Below, one piece after another: positions 1-8,166 of a stretch of DNA of 63,764 nt (position 1 is the stretch's first letter; every line of letters starts with the position of its first letter). Under the pieces are notes generated by a model. The model saw only the letters and a program-made list of their open reading frames with translations, was not told the DNA's origin and made no database searches. Source of the DNA: Nocardia exalbida NBRC 100660 (GTDB lineage: Bacteria; Actinomycetota; Actinomycetes; Mycobacteriales; Mycobacteriaceae); assembly GCF_000308575.1 (NCBI RefSeq), contig NZ_BAFZ01000124.1, positions 1-63,764 of the forward strand, read 5' to 3'. The position numbers were made by a program, and so were the translations under genes.

Positions 1-1
1 T

Positions 2-532
2 GAGTCCGCGGCGGTGCCACCTCCCCCGCCCATGCCGGCACTCCCACCGCCACCCCGGCTCGCCGACGCGGCCGAGCGGCGCCGCCGCCGCAGCGGGTGG
101 ACGTCGGTCGGCATCGCGGTGGCCTCCGCCGCGGCCGCGGTGGCGATCGCCGTCCCGATCGCGATCTCGGTGTCCGGATCGAACGACTCGCAGGAGCCGG
201 GCACCAGCGAGCAGGCGTTCGTCGAACGCCAGATGACTCCGCTGGAGCCGACGCCGGTCTCGGCGAGCTTCAAGCTCGTCCCGGCGGGCGACCGGACGCG
301 CGTGGTGATGTCGTGCAGCTATCCACCGGGCGAGCAGCTGCGCTACAGCGCGAATCTCGCGCTGTACGTCACCAGCACCAGCGGCCAGCAGCAGAAACTC
401 GACGAGTGGCCCGCGGGCCCAGGCACCGAGCTGACCATCGACCGGACCATCGAGGGCGCACCCGATCAGGTCCGCTCGGTGGAGATCCGCGCGGCGAACA
501 CCGGGAAAGTGCTGCTCACCGGCACGGTCTGA
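2..532 (+). CDS. C-terminal part of a proline-rich single-pass membrane protein (5' end outside window)
   Basis: The frame is open from the first base, so the true start is probably upstream; in-frame GTG (14) and ATG (32) codons exist but have no clear ribosome site. The visible part is a Pro-rich stretch, an Arg cluster, one membrane segment of about 25 residues rich in Ala, Val and Ile, and an extracytoplasmic domain of about 110 residues. That layout is typical of actinobacterial envelope or anti-sigma-like proteins, but no catalytic motif is visible and I do not assign a function. Confidence 0.6.
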   Translation, partial: ESAAVPPPPPMPALPPPPRLADAAERRRRRSGWTSVGIAVASAAAAVAIAVPIAISVSGSNDSQEPGTSEQAFVERQMTPLEPTPVSASFKLVPAGDRTRVVMSCSYPPGEQLRYSANLALYVTSTSGQQQKLDEWPAGPGTELTIDRTIEGAPDQVRSVEIRAANTGKVLLTGTV

Positions 533-589
533 TCGATCGGACAATCCCCTGCGGGTACTGCCCCGCGGGGGATCGCGGATTGGTGGCGG

Positions 590-1120
590 CTAGATGTCCA
601 GGTCCTCGATCTTCGGCCCTCCGGCCACGTCCGCGACCCGCCGGTAGAGCTTGTCGGGCAGCTGCCCCTTCAACTCGTCCAGGGAATCCACCACGACGAA
701 GACGAAATCGCCCCAGTCCTGTTGCCCGACGCCGAGCAGGCGGCGCCAGCTCTTCGGGTCCCGCCAGTCCTTGAGCCAGTTCGCGCCCGCGTCTACGGGA
801 TAGTCGTCCCAGTTCGAATACTGGGCGTGCATCACGTACTTGCCCTTGCGGCTGCGATACACCTGGATGTGCTCGATCCGCGTATCGTTGACCTCGTGCC
901 ACTCCCCCAGCAGAGTGCCGGAGAAGCGGACTTGGCGCACACCGTCGCGGCCGACCTTGACCACGATCTCGTCGTAGCCCTCCAGCCGACCCTCCTCGAG
1001 TTCGATGAACCGGCGCAACGCCGTGACCACCGCACCCGAGAGGTTGCCGCCGACCAACTCTTGCGCGCGCTGGAACAGCGGGAGGTCGTCGTCGGCAACG
1101 TAGATCGTCTTGTTGGGCAT
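590..1120 (-). CDS. EXLDI-motif protein with ribbon-helix-helix-like N terminus
   Basis: A 176-residue protein whose C terminus reads KIEDLDI, the signature E-x-L-D-I ending of the EXLDI family (TIGR04342, from memory). The first 45 residues (MPNKTIYVADDDLPLFQRAQ, then a GAVVTALRRFIELEE helix) look like a ribbon-helix-helix DNA-binding fold. The middle is rich in Trp and Tyr. It is divergent from the ThDP enzyme operon. Two TACGTA palindromes lie just before its start, one overlapping a -10-like TATAGT, so it may repress itself and perhaps the neighbouring operon. The molecular role of EXLDI proteins is unknown to me. Confidence 0.8.
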   Translation of the reverse strand: MPNKTIYVADDDLPLFQRAQELVGGNLSGAVVTALRRFIELEEGRLEGYDEIVVKVGRDGVRQVRFSGTLLGEWHEVNDTRIEHIQVYRSRKGKYVMHAQYSNWDDYPVDAGANWLKDWRDPKSWRRLLGVGQQDWGDFVFVVVDSLDELKGQLPDKLYRRVADVAGGPKIEDLDI

Positions 1121-1126
1121 ACCCCG

Positions 1127-1148
1127 ACTATACGTAGATGTATACGTA
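1127..1148 (-). promoter_or_regulatory. Leaderless promoter with paired TACGTA operator candidates
   Basis: On the minus strand TATAGT (1132-1127) sits 6 bases before the ATG of the EXLDI gene, the geometry of a leaderless actinobacterial promoter. TATACGTA occurs at 1129-1136 and again at 1141-1148. The palindromic TACGTA cores are 12 bp apart, and the first overlaps the -10. Such short spaced palindromes are typical ribbon-helix-helix sites; autoregulation is inference. Confidence 0.5.
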
Positions 1149-1257
1149 CACGCAAGGTGTCACTCACCTCCCCCTGAAGCAGCGTTGAACCGTTCGGCGG
1201 TCCGGCCCGTATCACTCCTGTACGCAGTCGATTCATCGTCAGCGGAAAGGAGTGCCG

Positions 1258-2946
1258 ATGCGGACTCGGGTCGTGGACCATCTGGTGCAAGCGGTGTCGG
1301 CGTTGGGTGTTCGGCACATCTTCGGGGTGGACGGCGCCAATATCGAGGACCTGTACGACGCGATCTTCGACGCGCCGGAGTACGTCACGGGGGTGGTCGC
1401 CAAACACGAGTTCTCCGCGGCCACCATGGCCGACGGGTATGCCCGCAGCACGGGCGGATTCGGCGTCGTCGCGGCGACCTCCGGCGGCGGTGCGATGAAC
1501 CTCGTCGCCGGACTCGCCGAATCGTTCGCGTCGCGTGTGCCGGTACTCGCACTGGTCGGCCAGCCGCCGACCACGCTGGAGGGCAATGGCGCGTTCCAGG
1601 ACACCAGCGGACGCGCCGGGACCATCGATGCGGTCCGCCTCTTCGGCGCGGTCAGCACCTATTGCGCACGGGTGGAATCGGCCGAGGATGTGCCGGAGCA
1701 GCTGGACCGGGCGATGCGAGCCGCCCGGCACGGCGGTCCTGCGGTACTGCTGCTGCCCAAAGACGTGCAGCAGGCCGAACTGGGCAACGTCGCCCCGTTT
1801 CGGCCGAGCCCGCGGACGCACCGGGCCGACCACGCCGGAATCGCTCGCGTGCGCGCCGCGCTCACCACGGCCCGGCACACCGGCAAGATCGTGATCATCG
1901 CGGGTGATCAGGTCGCGCGCGACGACGCGCGCGCCGAGTTGGCCCGCTTGGCCACCGCGCTGGAGGCCGCGGTGGGCGTCGCGCCGGACGCGAAGGACAC
2001 CTTCGACAACACCGATCCCGCCTTCCGCGGTGTCGCGGGCAGCATGGGTCACCCTGAGCTGACGGCGGCCATCCGCTCCTCGGCCCTGTGCCTGCTGGTC
2101 GGCACCCGGTTGCCGGTGCCCGCCCGCGCCGGCTCGGAGACCGCGCTCGCCGAACGCGCGGTCGCGAGCATCGGCGTGGCGCCGCCGTACCTGCCCACCA
2201 TCCACGCGACCAGTACCGATCTCGCGCGAACGCTCGCCGGACTCGCCGACGAACTGGACGACGGCAGTACCGGATCCGAACGCGTGCTCGCGGCGCAACC
2301 GCTGACTTCCCTGCGCGTGCCCGCGTCCTCCGGTCCCGGTCTGCGCTATCGGGATGCGGTCGAGACGATCGACGCGGTCTTGCCCGAAGGCACCGACGTG
2401 TTCGCCGACGCGGGCAACACCGGGGCGGCCGTCGTGCACCATCTGCGGGTCCCACGGGGCGGCCGGTTCGTGGTCGCCCTCGGTATGGGCGGGATGGGTT
2501 ACGCCTTCGGCGCGGGCATCGGTTCCGCGTTCGCGCGGCACGCGCGAGCGGACGGCTTGCGGCGGACGGTGGTCATCGCCGGTGACGGGTCGTTCTACAT
2601 GCACGGTATGGAGCTGCACACCGCGATCGAGCACGCGCTGCCGGTCACCTTCGTCGTGCTGAACAACAACGCGCACGCCATGTGCGTGACCAGGGAGCAG
2701 CTGTACTACCGGGATCGCTACAGTTTCAACCGATTTCGTCCGGCCTACCTGGGCGCGGGCGTCGCCGCGATGTTCCCCGAGCTGCCCGCGTTCTCGGTGC
2801 ACACCGTCGGCGATCTCGCCGCGGCGCTGCGACGCTGCCTGGAAACCGAGGGCCCGTCATTCCTTTCGATCGAATGCGACCCCGACGAGATCCCCCCGTT
2901 CCTGCCCTTCCTGACCACCGTCGAGCAATCCGGGAAGGCCCGATGA
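1258..2946 (+). CDS. Thiamine-diphosphate-dependent enzyme (acetolactate synthase/decarboxylase superfamily)
   Basis: A 562-residue protein with the full three-domain ThDP enzyme layout. Near residue 50 is KHEFSAATMADGYAR with the conserved Glu that activates ThDP; around 442 is GDGSFYMHG, followed about 25 residues later by LNNN, together the ThDP/Mg binding motif. Family members decarboxylate 2-oxo acids or form acyloins; the substrate is not readable. AAAGGAG at 1246-1252 is spaced 5 bases from ATG 1258, so I prefer this to the in-frame GTG at 1252 inside the ribosome site. It is the first gene of an operon with an SRPBCC protein, a KAS III-like enzyme and an aminotransferase, which points to a biosynthetic rather than branched-chain amino acid role. 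Confidence 0.85.
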   Translation: MRTRVVDHLVQAVSALGVRHIFGVDGANIEDLYDAIFDAPEYVTGVVAKHEFSAATMADGYARSTGGFGVVAATSGGGAMNLVAGLAESFASRVPVLALVGQPPTTLEGNGAFQDTSGRAGTIDAVRLFGAVSTYCARVESAEDVPEQLDRAMRAARHGGPAVLLLPKDVQQAELGNVAPFRPSPRTHRADHAGIARVRAALTTARHTGKIVIIAGDQVARDDARAELARLATALEAAVGVAPDAKDTFDNTDPAFRGVAGSMGHPELTAAIRSSALCLLVGTRLPVPARAGSETALAERAVASIGVAPPYLPTIHATSTDLARTLAGLADELDDGSTGSERVLAAQPLTSLRVPASSGPGLRYRDAVETIDAVLPEGTDVFADAGNTGAAVVHHLRVPRGGRFVVALGMGGMGYAFGAGIGSAFARHARADGLRRTVVIAGDGSFYMHGMELHTAIEHALPVTFVVLNNNAHAMCVTREQLYYRDRYSFNRFRPAYLGAGVAAMFPELPAFSVHTVGDLAAALRRCLETEGPSFLSIECDPDEIPPFLPFLTTVEQSGKAR

Positions 2947-3008
2947 CCCACACTCGCCCAACCCGTGCGGGCACCGTGCCTGCGCCCGCCGAGAGGAGCA
3001 CCCCGTGA
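2943..3008 (+). CDS. Possible 21-codon linker ORF joining two operon genes
   Basis: An ATG at 2943 overlaps the stop of the ThDP gene (ATGA). The frame runs 21 codons and ends in a TGA that overlaps the GTG start of the SRPBCC gene (GTGA). The peptide is Thr/Pro/Arg rich and shows no domain. It could be a coupling device that carries ribosomes across the 58-base gap, or chance. Confidence 0.25.
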   Translation: MTHTRPTRAGTVPAPAERSTP

Positions 3009-3664
3009 CCGCGACTTCCCTGCCCGCCCTCAGCGACATCCCGGAGGAGGGTCTGCCGAATGTGGTCCGCGTCGAGAACTTCGACAAGGACGCCGCCACT
3101 CCGCTCATCATGGACATGCTGCGATCGGTGTACCCACACGACCAGATCTACGGCGAATACTGTCCGGTGCAGGGCTATATCGCCGCACCGCCGCGAGAGG
3201 TGTACGAATACCTCGCCGACACCAGGTCGCTGGAGGAGTGGACCTACAGCATGCGCGGGTTCGCCGAGACCGACGAACCCGGACTGTGGCTGGCCTACGA
3301 CCGGCTGGGCGCCGACACCAAGATCTTCACCCGCACCATCGCGAACCCCGAGGCCATGACCGTCGACTACCACTGCGCCTGGGACCAGTCACGGCACCTG
3401 TGGATGATCTACCTGCTGCGCGTGGTCGACGCCCGAGTGGTGTTCGACAAGCCGGGTTCGGTTGTCCTGTGGGTGAATTGCAAGCACCCGTTCTACGACG
3501 AGAACCCCTACCCGGAGACCGCGCCGCCGAAGCGGAAGGTGTGGGTCGGCGACTTCTGGGAGCTGTTCTCGGCGGGTCATCAGCTGGAGATGGACAACCT
3601 CAAGGCCATCTGCGAGTACCGGGCCAGCCACGGCCTGCCCATCAAGCCCGACTGGATGAAGTGA
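3005..3664 (+). CDS. SRPBCC (START/polyketide-cyclase-like) family protein
   Basis: A 219-residue protein with the helix-grip pattern of SRPBCC proteins: VQGYIAAPPREVYEYLAD near residue 58 is the typical first strand and helix, followed by WTYSMRGF and a long C-terminal helix near 195. SRPBCC proteins bind hydrophobic ligands, and some act as cyclases or aromatases in polyketide-type pathways. AGAGGAG (2992-2998) is 6 bases before GTG 3005. The stop overlaps a possible GTG start of the next gene. Its place between the ThDP enzyme and the KAS III-like gene suggests it handles a pathway intermediate; that is inference. Confidence 0.75.
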   Translation: MTATSLPALSDIPEEGLPNVVRVENFDKDAATPLIMDMLRSVYPHDQIYGEYCPVQGYIAAPPREVYEYLADTRSLEEWTYSMRGFAETDEPGLWLAYDRLGADTKIFTRTIANPEAMTVDYHCAWDQSRHLWMIYLLRVVDARVVFDKPGSVVLWVNCKHPFYDENPYPETAPPKRKVWVGDFWELFSAGHQLEMDNLKAICEYRASHGLPIKPDWMK

Positions 3665-3672
3665 GACGCGTT

Positions 3673-4707
3673 ATGCACCAGAACACCTCCGGCCTACCCC
3701 CGGTCAGCCTCGTCGACGTGTCCTCGTATCTACCCGGCGAACCGGTCGGCACCGAATACTTCACCCAGTTCGCCCGCTCGGACCGGATGGCCAAGAACGT
3801 CATGTTCCGCGCGCCCAAGGGCCGCCACCACATAGCGCGCGACGAGACCGCGGTGGACATGGTCGAGCGCGCCGTCGCACCGCTGATCGAACGCAACGGC
3901 GCCGACGCGATCGCCGAGGTCGACGTCCTGCTCACACACACCCAGCTGCCGGACAATCCGGTGCTCGGCAGCGGCCCCGAGGTGGCCCGGCGGCTCGGCA
4001 TCCGTCCCTCGTACGTCTACGACCTGCACAACGGCGGGTGCGCGGCGTTCGTGCACATGATGGCGATGGCCCGCATGATCCTGCAAACCACCTCCGCGCG
4101 CACCGCGCTGATCGCGGCGAGCCAGAACTGCGCGGGACCGGTGTTCACCCAGACCGAGATCCGTAAGCTGGCCCAGGCTCCGGTGCCCGGCGACGGCTGC
4201 GGAGTGGGGCTGCTGCGCAAGGACGACAGCGCTCCGATCCTCGACGTCGAATGCCGCACATATCCCGAATTCGCGGGAGACATGGAGTTCTCCACCAACG
4301 GCGAGCGCAAGTACTGGGAGCCGGGCGAGGGACAAGGGTGTGTCAGCTTCACCGAGTCCAAGGTCACCAAGGTGTTCGCCAGGGGCAACCGGCTGGTTCC
4401 GGAAGTCGCCCTCGCGGTGTGCGATCGGCTCGGCGTGCGCGGACGCGACGTCGACACCTTCGTCACCAATCAGCCGAACCGGCTGTTCCTGCGCAACTGG
4501 CACGACGCGCTGGAGCTTCCGGCGCAGCGGCATCCCGACACCTTCGACTCCTGCGGAAATCTGTTCGCCGCCGGTATCCCGGTGACCCTGGACGTGGAGA
4601 ACCGGGCGGGACGGCTGGCCAACGGCTCGCTGGTCCTGCTGGCGGGGTTCGCGCACGCGGGCGACTTCGCGGGCGCGGCCGCCATCCGCTGGGGAGCCGC
4701 GCGATGA
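3673..4707 (+). CDS. KAS III-like condensing/acyl-transfer enzyme with altered catalytic triad
   Basis: A 344-residue thiolase-fold protein of the FabH/KAS III type. The nucleophile Cys is in DLHNGGCAAFVHMM, and GDGCGVGLL matches the FabH GDGAGA motif. Where FabH has PHQAN with its catalytic His, this protein has TNQPNRLF, so His is replaced by Asn; the later triad Asn is kept (SCGNLFAAGIP). Loss of that His would weaken decarboxylative condensation and suggests acyl transfer or another chemistry. An in-frame GTG at 3661 overlapping the SRPBCC stop is an alternative start. The stop overlaps the next start (ATGA), so the aminotransferase is translationally coupled. Confidence 0.8.
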   Translation: MHQNTSGLPPVSLVDVSSYLPGEPVGTEYFTQFARSDRMAKNVMFRAPKGRHHIARDETAVDMVERAVAPLIERNGADAIAEVDVLLTHTQLPDNPVLGSGPEVARRLGIRPSYVYDLHNGGCAAFVHMMAMARMILQTTSARTALIAASQNCAGPVFTQTEIRKLAQAPVPGDGCGVGLLRKDDSAPILDVECRTYPEFAGDMEFSTNGERKYWEPGEGQGCVSFTESKVTKVFARGNRLVPEVALAVCDRLGVRGRDVDTFVTNQPNRLFLRNWHDALELPAQRHPDTFDSCGNLFAAGIPVTLDVENRAGRLANGSLVLLAGFAHAGDFAGAAAIRWGAAR

Positions 4708-5741
4708 GCGTGCGCGTCGTCGACGGCACCCGGCCCTCCCGCAGGCACCCCGCGCCCCGGGTGCCGCCCCGTTTCGACCTCACCCTGAGCGAGAACCCGT
4801 TCCCGCCGCTGCCTTCGGTGCTGCGGGCGGTGCACATGACGCTGGCACAGGCCAACCGATACCCGGAGTTCCTGCCGCATCGGCTGCCGTCGCTGATCGC
4901 CCGGCATGTGCACGTGCGGGCGGATCAGGTGGTGGTCGGCTCGGGGGCGACCGGGGTGGCCCTGCAGATCCTGCAGGCGCTGACCACGCCGGGCACGGAG
5001 ATCGTCTACAGCGCGCCGACGTTCGACGGGTATCCGATCATGGCCGAGATGACCGGCCTGGACGCCGTGCCGGTGCCGCTGGACGCGACGGGGAACCAGG
5101 ATCTGCGCGCGATGCGCCGCGCCATCGACCGGCGCACCGCACTGGTCGTGGTGTGCCGTCCGCACAATCCCACGGGCACGGTGATTCCGGCGGACGAGCT
5201 GAAGGCGTTCCTGTCCGACGTGCCCGCCCGGGTTCCGGTGATTCTCGACGAGGCGTACGTCGAATTCCTCGGCGCGGCCGAGTACGTCGACCCGCTGGCA
5301 CTGCTCGCCAAGCACCCCAACCTGCTCGTCCTGCGGACCTTCTCGAAGGCGTACGGATTGGCCGGGCTGCGAATCGGTTACGCCTTCGGCAACACCGAAC
5401 TGATCGCGCGGGTGGGTAAGTTGCAACTGCCCTTCGGGCTGAGCGCGGCGGCGGTGGCCGCGGTCGCCGCCTCCTACGCCGCCGAACCCGAACTCGCCGC
5501 ACGAACCCTCCGCATCACCGAGGAACGAGACGCACTCCGTGCGGCACTGCTGGCTCGCGGATTCGCGATACCGGAAAGCCGCGCCAACTTCCTGTTCGTC
5601 CCCGGTCCCGGCACCGTCACCGCCCTCCGTCGCGCGGGGATCGCCGCGAAGCCTTATCCGGACGGCAGCGCTCGGATCGCCGTCGGCGACCCCGCCGCCG
5701 ATCATGCGGTTCTGGAAGCGCTTCTGCCGCACACTTCGTGA
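4704..5741 (+). CDS. PLP-dependent class I/II aminotransferase, histidinol-phosphate aminotransferase-like
   Basis: A 345-residue fold-type I aminotransferase. CRPHNPTGTV holds the substrate Asn, LDEAYVEF the Asp that pairs with the PLP ring, and RTFSKAYGLAGLRIGYA the Schiff-base Lys near residue 215, all as in HisC. Its position as last gene of the ThDP/SRPBCC/KAS III operon, and the absence of other histidine genes nearby, argues for amination of a pathway ketone rather than histidine synthesis. A strong hairpin follows the stop. Confidence 0.85.
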   Translation: MSVRVVDGTRPSRRHPAPRVPPRFDLTLSENPFPPLPSVLRAVHMTLAQANRYPEFLPHRLPSLIARHVHVRADQVVVGSGATGVALQILQALTTPGTEIVYSAPTFDGYPIMAEMTGLDAVPVPLDATGNQDLRAMRRAIDRRTALVVVCRPHNPTGTVIPADELKAFLSDVPARVPVILDEAYVEFLGAAEYVDPLALLAKHPNLLVLRTFSKAYGLAGLRIGYAFGNTELIARVGKLQLPFGLSAAAVAAVAASYAAEPELAARTLRITEERDALRAALLARGFAIPESRANFLFVPGPGTVTALRRAGIAAKPYPDGSARIAVGDPAADHAVLEALLPHTS

Positions 5742-5761
5742 CCGTTGAGACGGAAAGAGGT

Positions 5762-5796
5762 CGGCCCGTGCCGGATCGTCCGTCCGACACGGGCCG
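5762..5796. terminator. Long hairpin between convergent genes
   Basis: Arms 5762-5775 and 5783-5796 pair over 14 bases with one mismatch around a 7-base loop (core CGGCCCGTG / CACGGGCCG). No U-run follows, as is common in actinobacteria. It lies between the aminotransferase and the convergent oxidoreductase and can serve both. Confidence 0.7.
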
Positions 5797-5808
5797 TACA
5801 GCGCGCCG

Positions 5809-6993
5809 TCACGCGGTGAGGGCGCGCTGCGGCTCGGCGGCGGTGATGTGACGACGGCGAGACGGGAGCATCGATGTCGGGTGCGAGATGCTCCACGCCG
5901 CGCTCTTGCAGATGAACTCCTTGACTCGCGCGGCCGCCCGGCCGGTGAGGGCGGAGGGCTTGGGCTGATCGTCGGGGGTGACCCACTGGACGACGGCATC
6001 GCGGCGGCCGAGGCTGATGCACTGGGCGGTGTAGCCGATCGAATTGCTGGGGATCTTTCGGCCGGTCAGACGCGCGGCGATAGCGTCGGCGGCCTGATAG
6101 GCCGAAGGGACACCCGAAGCGCAGGACATGCGCAGCGGCTCGCCGTTCGCCCCGGGGGCGAGCGCGGCGTCGCCGACGGCGTAGACGTCGGGGTGCGAGA
6201 CCGACCGCATCGTGTCGTCGACGATGATCTGTCCCGTCGCCGACACCCGCAGGGTGGTGGCCGCGGCGATCGGGTGCACGGCGAAACCGGCTGTCCACAG
6301 CGTCATTCGGGCCGGGATCGTGCGGCCGTCGACGGTGACGGCGCCGGTCGGCTCGACGCGGGCGATGTCGGTGTGCTCGTGCACGGTGATGCCGAGCCGG
6401 TCGAACGCCTTGCGCAGATACTGTTGGGCCTTCGCGCTCAGCCAGTCGCCGAGGCCGCCGCGAGCGATGAGGGCGACCTCGAGATCCGGTCGAGCCTCAG
6501 CGATTTCGGTGACGGCTTCGATGCCGGTGAGACCGGCGCCGACGACCAGCACGGTCGCACCCGCGCCCAAGCCGGCCAGACGCTCGCGCACCCGCAGCGC
6601 GGACTGCTTGCCCGCGATGTCGTAGGCGTGCTCGGCCACACCGGGCACGCCGCAGTCGGCGGCGGCGCTGCCGAGGGCGTAGACGAGAGTGTCGTAGGTG
6701 ATCTCGCGGCGGCCATCGGCGGCATCGATGTCGATCACCTTTCGGTCGACATCGATCGCGGTCACCCGCGCGGTCACAACCCGCACGCCTGTGTCGGCGA
6801 AGACATCGGCCAGCGCGCGGGTCTTCAACTCCTGACCTGCGGCGAGCTGGTGCATGCGGACCCGCTCGACGAACTCCGGATCGGCGTTGACGAGATCGAT
6901 CTCGACATCGGCGGGATGCAGCCGCTTGGCCAGGCGACCAGCGGCGTTGGCTCCGGCGTATCCCGCGCCGAGAACGACGATGCGATGCTTCAT
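5809..6993 (-). CDS. FAD-dependent NAD(P)H oxidoreductase (NDH-2-like)
   Basis: A 394-residue two-Rossmann flavoprotein. IVVLGAGYAGANAAGRL at the N terminus binds FAD, VLVVGAGLTGIE near residue 148 binds NAD(P)H, and VYAVGDAALAPG near 270 is the C-terminal FAD motif. It is of the type II NADH dehydrogenase/ferredoxin reductase-like group; the electron acceptor is unknown. It lies 82 bases downstream of an ECF41-type sigma gene on the same strand. ECF41 loci usually carry such an oxidoreductase as the sigma factor's target (established family knowledge), so the two are probably functionally linked. Confidence 0.85.
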   Translation of the reverse strand: MKHRIVVLGAGYAGANAAGRLAKRLHPADVEIDLVNADPEFVERVRMHQLAAGQELKTRALADVFADTGVRVVTARVTAIDVDRKVIDIDAADGRREITYDTLVYALGSAAADCGVPGVAEHAYDIAGKQSALRVRERLAGLGAGATVLVVGAGLTGIEAVTEIAEARPDLEVALIARGGLGDWLSAKAQQYLRKAFDRLGITVHEHTDIARVEPTGAVTVDGRTIPARMTLWTAGFAVHPIAAATTLRVSATGQIIVDDTMRSVSHPDVYAVGDAALAPGANGEPLRMSCASGVPSAYQAADAIAARLTGRKIPSNSIGYTAQCISLGRRDAVVQWVTPDDQPKPSALTGRAAARVKEFICKSAAWSISHPTSMLPSRRRHITAAEPQRALTA

Positions 6994-7075
6994 GGTCTCA
7001 CTCCTGTCTGGGTGGTGTTCGCTTCCTGAACCGGACAGCGACGCGAAACCTGACAGACGTGGACTGTGATCTAGG

Positions 7076-8020
7076 TCACCACCCCGCGAGGAGGGGGTCG
7101 GCGTGCTCGGATGCGGCCCAGTGGCGCGTCGCCCGTTCGAGCTTCTCCGGGTTGGCTTGGGTGTGAACAGCCACGATGCCGTCGGTGGTCACCTCCAGGG
7201 TGATGACGATGACGACCCGATCGCCGACCACGACCACCAGTGCGGGTCCGCCATTGACCACCGCGGCGAACAGGTCGGCACGACCGCCGATCGTCGCCCA
7301 CTTCTCCTCGGTGGGCTCGAACAGGCGGCGCAGGAACCGCGCCACCCGCAGCGCGCCGGTGATCGGCTCCGGTAGAGAGAAGACCACGCCGCCACCGTCG
7401 CCCGCGCTGATCGCGTCGTCGGCCAGCATCCGCACCAGCGAGTCGGTGTTGCCGCTGAGCGCCGCGGCCAGGAATTCCTCGACGACCTTGCGGGCGACGG
7501 CCTCATCGGCTTCCACGCGGCTCCGGTCGCTGGTCACGCGCTGTTTGGCGCGCCGGTAGATCTGATAGCAGTTGGACTCGGTGATATCGAGGATCTCGGC
7601 GATCTCGTTGTGCGCGTAACCGAATGCCTCGCGCAGCACATACACCACGCGTTCATTGGCCGACAGCCGTTCCATCAGGGTGAGCATCGCGATCGACACC
7701 GATTCGCGCTGCTCGACGGTCTCGGCCGGGCCGAGCATACGGTCCCCGGCCAAGATCGGCTCGGGCAGCCACTGGCCTACATATGCCTCTCGCCGTACCC
7801 GTGCCGAAGCGAGCTGGTTGAGACAGATATTGGTGAGCACCTTGGTCAGCCACGCCTCGGGCGTCTCGACGAACGCGCGGTCGGCGGCGTGCCAGCGCAT
7901 GAACGTATCCTGCACCGCGTCCTCGGCGTCGCTCGCCGAACCCAGCAGGCGATACGCGATCGCCTCCAGTCGCGGCCGGCAGTTCTCGAATACCTCGACC
8001 TCAGGCGCAACAGCCGACAT
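7076..8020 (-). CDS. ECF41-group RNA polymerase sigma factor with SnoaL-like C-terminal domain
   Basis: A 314-residue protein. Region 2 (residues about 12-75) has YRLLGSASDAEDAVQDTF; region 4 (about 110-165) has LSANERVVYVLREAFGY and an HTH ending YRRAKQRV. A fused domain of about 130 residues follows instead of a separate anti-sigma gene. It carries DGGGV and NPEKL, matching the DGGGK and NPDKL signatures by which ECF41 sigma factors control themselves. The Lys of the first motif is Val here. The oxidoreductase gene follows on the same strand. Start ATG 8020 follows a weak GAG site. Confidence 0.88.
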   Translation of the reverse strand: MSAVAPEVEVFENCRPRLEAIAYRLLGSASDAEDAVQDTFMRWHAADRAFVETPEAWLTKVLTNICLNQLASARVRREAYVGQWLPEPILAGDRMLGPAETVEQRESVSIAMLTLMERLSANERVVYVLREAFGYAHNEIAEILDITESNCYQIYRRAKQRVTSDRSRVEADEAVARKVVEEFLAAALSGNTDSLVRMLADDAISAGDGGGVVFSLPEPITGALRVARFLRRLFEPTEEKWATIGGRADLFAAVVNGGPALVVVVGDRVVIVITLEVTTDGIVAVHTQANPEKLERATRHWAASEHADPLLAGW

Positions 8021-8166
8021 GGCTCGAAACTAACCGCCGCCGCCCGCTTCCGCCAACCGCTACACCCGCCACCCCAGAACAGACGTCGACGAGCCACCCA
8101 GCCGGTACAGACGATGTCCGGGCGGGCGCCCTTGGAGTAGTCGAGCGGAAGTGATTCGATCGAGGG

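Noticed and set aside
6994..7075. Canonical ECF41 promoter before the oxidoreductase
   Set aside because: TGTCA is present on the minus strand (7055-7051) but CGTC follows after only 7 bases, not the expected 16 to 17.
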